Assembly: GCA_947643945.1 (NCBI GenBank)
Contig: CANRXN010000020.1
Span: forward strand, 1-9,381
DNA: 9,381 nucleotides
Source of the DNA: an uncultured Clostridium sp.
GTDB taxonomy: Bacteria; Bacillota; Clostridia; TANB77; CAG-508
Direction: 5' to 3'
Shown here: positions 6,308 to 9,381 of the stretch, piece by piece
How the letters are laid out: each line of letters starts with the position of its first letter
Numbering within the stretch: position 1 is the stretch's first letter
Position numbers and translations under genes: made by a program
The notes under the pieces: model-generated
What the model was told of the DNA's origin: nothing
The model's database searches: none
The model's input: the letters and a program-made list of their open reading frames with translations, nothing else

Positions 6308-7016
6308 TTATTCTGTTCTTCTTTCTTTTAATTCTCTTGCTAAATTCCCTACTTCTTCTATTAATGCTAACATCCTTTCATTGATTTCTTCGTTTGTTAT
6401 TCTGCTTTTGGAGGGACCGGCAATCTTTTTACTCTCTGTTGCTAATATGGTTGCATTTTCAAATCTCGTTTCATAGGCTTTATATAAGTCTGTAATGTAT
6501 TTTAAGTCTTTTTCAAATTCTTCTTCTTTGAATTTTTTCATGTCTATTCTTTTTACAATAAATATAGCATCATAACAGTCTTCTTTGTATTTAAAACCAT
6601 TTTTTAAATTGGGCTCAATTAATGAATATTTTATTTTATATTGCTTGGCTAATTCAATTATTTCTGTTTTTCTTTTTTTGGTTTTACCGAAATCCCAGCC
6701 ATATCTCTACTTCATTGGTTTGCTTTGAAAATGACACGCCGACATATCTACCTCTTGCTCCACTTTTATTTTCCTCAGTATATAGCTGAATCCAAGGTAT
6801 TTCAGCACGGTTATAGACTGGCCCCAATTTTAATTTTACTAATAAATTTTCTGCTGTTATATTTTCTTGGACAGCATTTTTTAATTCTTTTTCTAATTTT
6901 TCATCCTTTAATCTTCTTTGGATTCCTTTTTGTGTTTCTACATCTTCCAATTCATAGGTATAAGCGTGCATTAGATAATCGAAAATTTCTGCTTTATTTT
7001 TTAGTTGCTTCTTAAT
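6308..7016 (-). CDS. MrcB N-terminal-domain (DUF3578-like) protein, read through a +1 shift at CGG
   Basis: Two frames (from 7016/7025 to 6684 and from about 6686 to 6308) form one protein of about 235 residues. RAEIPWIQLYTEENKSGARG and RYVGVSFSKQTNEVEIWLGF are typical of the MrcB_N/DUF3578 domain, the DNA-recognition type domain placed before the GTPase of McrB-like restriction proteins and also found alone. No GTPase domain is present. At CGG 6689-6687, followed immediately by TAA, skipping the C gives LGF-G-KTKKRKTEIIELAK and an open frame to 6308, ending in a helical region with a likely coiled coil. The ATG at 6541 has no SD and lies inside this frame, so it is not a separate gene. The GTG at 7025 touches the SD; ATT at 7016-7014, 8 bases after AAGGAGG, may be the true start. 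A defence role is inferred from family and neighbours. Confidence 0.78.
6687..6689 (-). other. In-frame CGG at the +1 frame change in the MrcB-domain gene
   Basis: Zero frame reads GGA TTT CGG TAA, so it terminates right after CGG. The +1 frame reads TTT (C) GGT AAA ACC and stays open for about 126 codons. Here the P-site TTT could re-pair with TTC in +1, the most favourable slip of the four sites. Confidence 0.82.
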
Positions 7017-7046
7017 TTTCTTCACCTCCTTGTTTTAGTTTTAGTT

Positions 7047-7060
7047 TGAAATGCATTTCA
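7047..7060. promoter_or_regulatory. 14-base perfect palindrome, candidate operator
   Basis: TGAAATGCATTTCA is a perfect palindrome lying just where transcription from the promoter at 7069-7097 should begin, a classical position for a repressor. A further TTGAAAT copy overlaps its edge (7060-7067). No regulator gene is adjacent. Confidence 0.5.
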
Positions 7061-7068
7061 TTGAAATA

Positions 7069-7097
7069 AGTTTACCACTTACTTTTTACGGTGTCAA
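7069..7097 (-). promoter_or_regulatory. Strong promoter of the MrcB-domain gene
   Basis: Read leftward: a perfect TTGACA (7097-7092), a 17-base spacer and TAAACT (7074-7069). The expected start is near 7062, about 45 bases before the coding region. Confidence 0.75.
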
Positions 7098-7308
7098 TCC
7101 CTTTTTTCGTATTTTTTACTTTTTTTTACGTATTTTAATATATTCTTATTATACTTAGTGCTTTTACTACTATTTCTTTCTTCACTTTTTATTACTTTTA
7201 TGGTTATAGTCTGTCTATAACTTCAATTATATTACATTTTTATAACTTCTCCATCTCTTTACTTTTTTTATTAAGCTAAAAAAAATCCTAGTTTAACACA
7301 AGGTAGAA
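7098..7308. other. Gene-free AT-rich stretch with one inverted repeat
   Basis: No supported gene on either strand. It holds a perfect GTTATAG/CTATAAC inverted repeat (7203-7209 and 7215-7221, loop TCTGT) and an imperfect one around 7272-7296. The rest is simple A- and T-rich sequence. It separates the MrcB-domain operon from the terminator of the CmpB-family gene. Confidence 0.5.
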
Positions 7309-7349
7309 AAGAATTCCAATCTATTCATAACCAATAGATTGGAATTCTT
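7309..7349 (-). terminator. Intrinsic terminator of the CmpB-family gene
   Basis: A perfect 17-base inverted repeat (7309-7325 and 7333-7349) with a 7-base loop begins one base after the stop codon region at 7351. Read leftward it is followed by a short T-rich tail (TTCT). The perfect long stem makes it nearly certain as a structure; the short T run makes it less certain as a terminator. Confidence 0.75.
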
Positions 7350-7350
7350 C

Positions 7351-7984
7351 TTATACGTCTTTTTTATTATTATAAATTCTATCCAATAACTCATCTGGAT
7401 ATGTTTTGTCTAAAAACACATCAACTGAATCCATAGCAGGCAAACCTTGCCTTCTTTCTTGTTGACGATTACCTGCCATACAAGATATGGTAACATCAAA
7501 AACCATAAATAACATAAAAAATACAGTAAACACTCTAACCCCTGTTTTATCAATCAAAGGCTCCATTCTTTGAAAAGCAGGATAAATCATTTTTAGATAT
7601 ATAATTGCAATAATACCCCAGTATACACAATAAAGTAAGCATGTTCTGCCATTTAAATTCATGAACAAATGCGAATAATCCCAAGAAATTGTTCCAAAAA
7701 ATATCTCTTGGAAGAAAGAGCATACATATTCTAAAGTCCCACCCATAAAAGCTCCTGCTATAAATGCTTTTTTTGGCTCTTGTACTTTAGAAATTAATAG
7801 GTAATAAGCAACTGCCCCGATTCCATAAATTTGAATAAAAGGTCCGGTAAACTAATCCTTGTCTTATTTCTATTGACCTTGTATAAACTAAAGCATAGAG
7901 CATTTCTGCAAAAAAGCCAAATACACTTCCTATTACAAATATCCAAAATATTTTAATACTATTATTTATTATTTTCTTTCCCAT
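7351..7984 (-). CDS. CmpB-family (PF06541, putative type IV ABC transporter) membrane protein, read through a +1 shift at CGG
   Basis: Two frames joined at CGG 7846-7844 give a membrane protein of about 210 residues. The family signature runs across the join: GFFAEMLYALVYTRSIEIRQ, GLVY-G-PFIQIYGIGAVAYY, then MGGTLEYVCSFFQE and WDYSHLFMNLNGRTCLLYC. The GPF-x-IYG and NxNGRxCLL segments are conserved in this family, whose function is poorly known, so the Gly at the join is expected. Several hydrophobic segments span the membrane and the C-terminus is polar. The ATG at 7984, with GGGG 6 bases upstream, is preferred to the GTG at 8014, which lies inside a likely promoter. The ATG at 7746 is inside the family domain and is not a real start. 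Apart from the one frame change the whole domain is intact, which argues against decay. Confidence 0.85.
7844..7846 (-). other. In-frame CGG at the +1 frame change in the CmpB-family gene
   Basis: Zero frame reads GTT TAC CGG ACC TTT and stops at 7789-7787, 18 codons later. The +1 frame reads TAC (C) GGA CCT TTT ATT CAA and stays open to 7351. This is the best-supported site because the restored YGPF is a conserved family motif. Confidence 0.88.
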
Positions 7985-8014
7985 ATATTTCCCCAATTTA
8001 TTTTGATTATCCAC

Positions 8015-8020
8015 ATTATA
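8015..8020 (-). promoter_or_regulatory. Candidate -10 box of the CmpB-family gene
   Basis: A consensus TATAAT read leftward about 30 bases before the ATG at 7984. The -35 region is poor (TTTTAT at 17 bases), so confidence is limited. It supports the inner ATG as the start. Confidence 0.4.
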
Positions 8021-8068
8021 TACTAAGATAGTGGAAAATAAAAGTATTCTTTTTAAATTAATAAAATC

Positions 8069-8758
8069 TTAATTTCGTATGATGTCTTTTACTACTTCTC
8101 CTGCTATCATTAGTCCTGCAACTGATGGTACAAAAGATATGCTACCTACTTGTTCTTGTTTATTTTGTCTAATTGGCTCTTCTTTTGAATATAATACTTT
8201 TAATTGGTCAATATTTCTTTTTTTTAGTTCTTTTCTAATTACTCTTGCTAAAGGGCAAATGGATGTATCTTTAACATCTGCTATTTGGAATTTGCTTGGG
8301 TCTAGCTTGTTTCCTGTTCCCATGCAAGATAAGATTGGTACTTTTTCTTTGTTTGCTTTTTCGATTAATTTTAATTTTGTCTTTACGGTATCAACCGCAT
8401 CGACAATATAGGAAAAAGACCTATCTATTAACATCTCCTCTCCTTCTTGGAAGTTTTCTGTCATATAGGTTTCTACCTTTAGTTCTGGATTAATTTCTAA
8501 TATTCTTTGCTTCATAACCTCTGTTTTTCTTTTTCCTATGTTTTTATGATTAGCATGAATTTGCCTGTTTATGTTAGTAATAGAGATGATATCCTTGTCA
8601 ATTAGTACGATGTGTCCTACTCCACTTCTTGCTAATCCTTCTACTACAAAAGAGCCAACACCTCCAATTCCATAGACTGCTATTTTGGCTTTTTTTAGTT
8701 TTTCGATTGCTTCTTTTCCTATTAAAATTTCCGTTCTATTTGTCCAAGCTTCTTCCAT
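8069..8758 (-). CDS. tcdA: tRNA threonylcarbamoyladenosine dehydratase TcdA
   Basis: A 229-residue E1-like (ThiF superfamily) enzyme that uses ATP to cyclise the t6A modification at position 37 of ANN-decoding tRNAs, in the cytoplasm. KIAVYGIGGVGSFVVEGLAR (about 25-44) is the nucleotide-binding loop, followed by IDKDIISITNINRQ. SYIVDAVDTVKTK carries the conserved Asp region, SCMGTGNKLDP the conserved Cys, and CPLARVIRKELKKR the region typical of TcdA/YgdL. GSISFVPSVAGLMIAGEVV is the usual C-terminal segment. Length and order are normal. The ATG at 8758 has AAGGA 7 bases upstream. It contains no in-frame CGG and no frame change, so it is a useful internal control. It is transcribed from a divergent promoter region shared with the FAD gene. 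Confidence 0.93.
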   Translation of the reverse strand: MEEAWTNRTEILIGKEAIEKLKKAKIAVYGIGGVGSFVVEGLARSGVGHIVLIDKDIISITNINRQIHANHKNIGKRKTEVMKQRILEINPELKVETYMTENFQEGEEMLIDRSFSYIVDAVDTVKTKLKLIEKANKEKVPILSCMGTGNKLDPSKFQIADVKDTSICPLARVIRKELKKRNIDQLKVLYSKEEPIRQNKQEQVGSISFVPSVAGLMIAGEVVKDIIRN

Positions 8759-8792
8759 TTGTTTTTCCTTCCCTTTTCATTTCTTTGCTTTT

Positions 8793-8825
8793 ATTATAGC
8801 ATACTTTTATCTTATGTGCTATAAT
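8793..8825. promoter_or_regulatory. Divergent mirrored extended -10 promoters for tcdA and the FAD gene
   Basis: ATTATAGCA (8793-8801) and TGCTATAAT (8817-8825) are perfect inverted copies. Each, read outward, is an extended -10 element TGCTATAAT, one facing tcdA and one facing the FAD-dependent dehydrogenase. Neither has a good -35 box, as is common with extended -10 promoters. The inverted repeat itself could also bind a shared regulator. Confidence 0.65.
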
Positions 8826-8846
8826 TAGGTTATAAAGGAGAAAAAG

Positions 8847-9381
8847 ATGTTAAGAATTAATAATATAAAAATAAGAAAAGACTTAAGCGACTATGAAATA
8901 TTAGAAACTGCTATAAAAAAAGCCCATGTCAAAAAAGAAGATATTGTTAGTTGGCAGATTTCTAAAAAATCCATTGATGCCAGAAAAAAAGACGATGTCC
9001 ATTATAACTACAGTGTTGATATTGGAGTAAAAAATGAACATTCTTATAAAAAGCTAGAAAAAGTAAAAACTTTTTGCTTGCCTAGCGTCAAAATAAAAAA
9101 TCAAATGTCCACTCGTCCTATCATTATTGGTGCTGGTCCAGCCGGTCTTTTTGCTGCTCTTACTTTAGTCCAAAACGGTAGTAAGCCAATTATTATTGAA
9201 CAAGGCGAAGAAATCGAAAAAAGAAAGTCTTCTGTTGATACCTTCTTAAAAACCAGTAAACTTAACACCTCCTCTAATGTTCAATTTGGAGAAGGCGGAT
9301 CTGGCACTTTTTCAGATGTAAAACTAACTACTGGTATTAGAATTCATTTTTGTCAAAATGTTTTAGTAGAATTTGTCCATT
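8847..9381 (+). CDS. FAD-dependent dehydrogenase (COG2509-type), 3' end outside the window
   Basis: The first 178 codons of a flavoprotein. Residues 1-85 form the small N-terminal domain usual in this group of uncharacterised NAD(P)/FAD-dependent oxidoreductases. PIIIGAGPAGLFAALTL (91-107) is the GxGxxG FAD-binding fold and IIIEQG (115-120) ends its second strand with the ribose-binding Glu. NVQFGEGGSGTFSD (144-157) is the family hallmark that normally continues GKL. Here it reads DVKL, a Gly-to-Val change at a usually invariant position (residue 158). The ATG at 8847 has AAAGGAG 6 bases before it, and the promoter lies just upstream. It has no in-frame CGG. Confidence 0.88.
   Translation, partial: MLRINNIKIRKDLSDYEILETAIKKAHVKKEDIVSWQISKKSIDARKKDDVHYNYSVDIGVKNEHSYKKLEKVKTFCLPSVKIKNQMSTRPIIIGAGPAGLFAALTLVQNGSKPIIIEQGEEIEKRKSSVDTFLKTSKLNTSSNVQFGEGGSGTFSDVKLTTGIRIHFCQNVLVEFVH

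Noticed and set aside
6308..6541. Separate 77-residue gene starting at 6541
   Set aside because: The start has no SD and the frame is open upstream to the CGG site at 6689, continuing the MrcB-domain protein.
6725..7015. Plus-strand ORF opposite the MrcB-domain gene
   Set aside because: Antisense shadow of a recognised coding frame, with no SD or promoter.
7351..7746. Separate gene starting at the ATG at 7746
   Set aside because: It begins in the middle of a conserved membrane-protein domain with no SD; the frame is open upstream to the CGG site at 7846.
4547..7846. Simple CGG codon reassignment (to Gly, Gln or Trp) as the explanation
   Set aside because: A three-base reading of CGG leaves the zero-frame stop codons in place at all four sites; only a +1 change restores the proteins.
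4547..7846. Independent pseudogenes or homopolymer sequencing errors at the four breaks
   Set aside because: Not fully excluded, but three sites have no homopolymer longer than two bases, all four fall on the same codon in phase, and the restored frames show no further damage apart from the start codon and motif I of hsdM.

Overview
This is an AT-rich, low-GC Firmicutes-type window. AAGGAGG-like Shine-Dalgarno (SD) sites are frequent, AGA is the main arginine codon, and a SpoIIID-like sporulation regulator suggests a spore-forming lineage of Clostridia or Bacilli. All genes run leftward (minus strand) except the last one.

Layout, left to right. (1) 1-1495: an operon of a stand-alone C39-like cysteine peptidase followed by an MFS-type transporter with an in-frame TAA. 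(2) 1500-3474: a mobilisation module with a MobV/Mob_Pre relaxase and a helix-turn-helix replication-type protein, separated by about 270 bases packed with hairpins (a likely oriT or single-strand structural region). (3) 3565-3907: a short SpoIIID-like gene with a good terminator, an unfamiliar C-terminus and a large hairpin over its start. (4) 3958-6109: a type I modification-type operon of a Cys-rich small protein, a half-size HsdS and HsdM, with no HsdR in view. (5) 6116-6228: a rightward promoter plus terminator that look like a small RNA gene. (6) 6205-7097: an MrcB N-terminal-domain protein with a TTGACA promoter and a palindromic operator, followed by a 25-residue ORF. (7) 7309-8020: a CmpB-family (PF06541) membrane protein. 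(8) 8069-8758: tcdA. (9) 8847-end: a divergent FAD-dependent dehydrogenase, cut by the window edge.

The most important observation joins regions 4, 6 and 7. Four genes (hsdM, hsdS, the MrcB-domain gene, the CmpB-family gene) are each split by a single +1 frame change. In every case the change sits exactly on a zero-frame CGG codon: skipping the C and reading the next GGN as glycine restores the full-length family protein. I find no other in-frame CGG codon in any gene of the window, although CGG occurs out of frame more than ten times without consequence. CGA, CGC and CGT are all used as sense codons. This suggests that CGG is unassigned in this organism and acts as a +1 frameshift signal (or is read as a CGGN quadruplet), rather than four unrelated pseudogenes. 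A systematic sequence error must be excluded first.

Two of these same genes also seem to begin on AUA and AUU, each exactly 8 bases after a perfect AAGGAGG.
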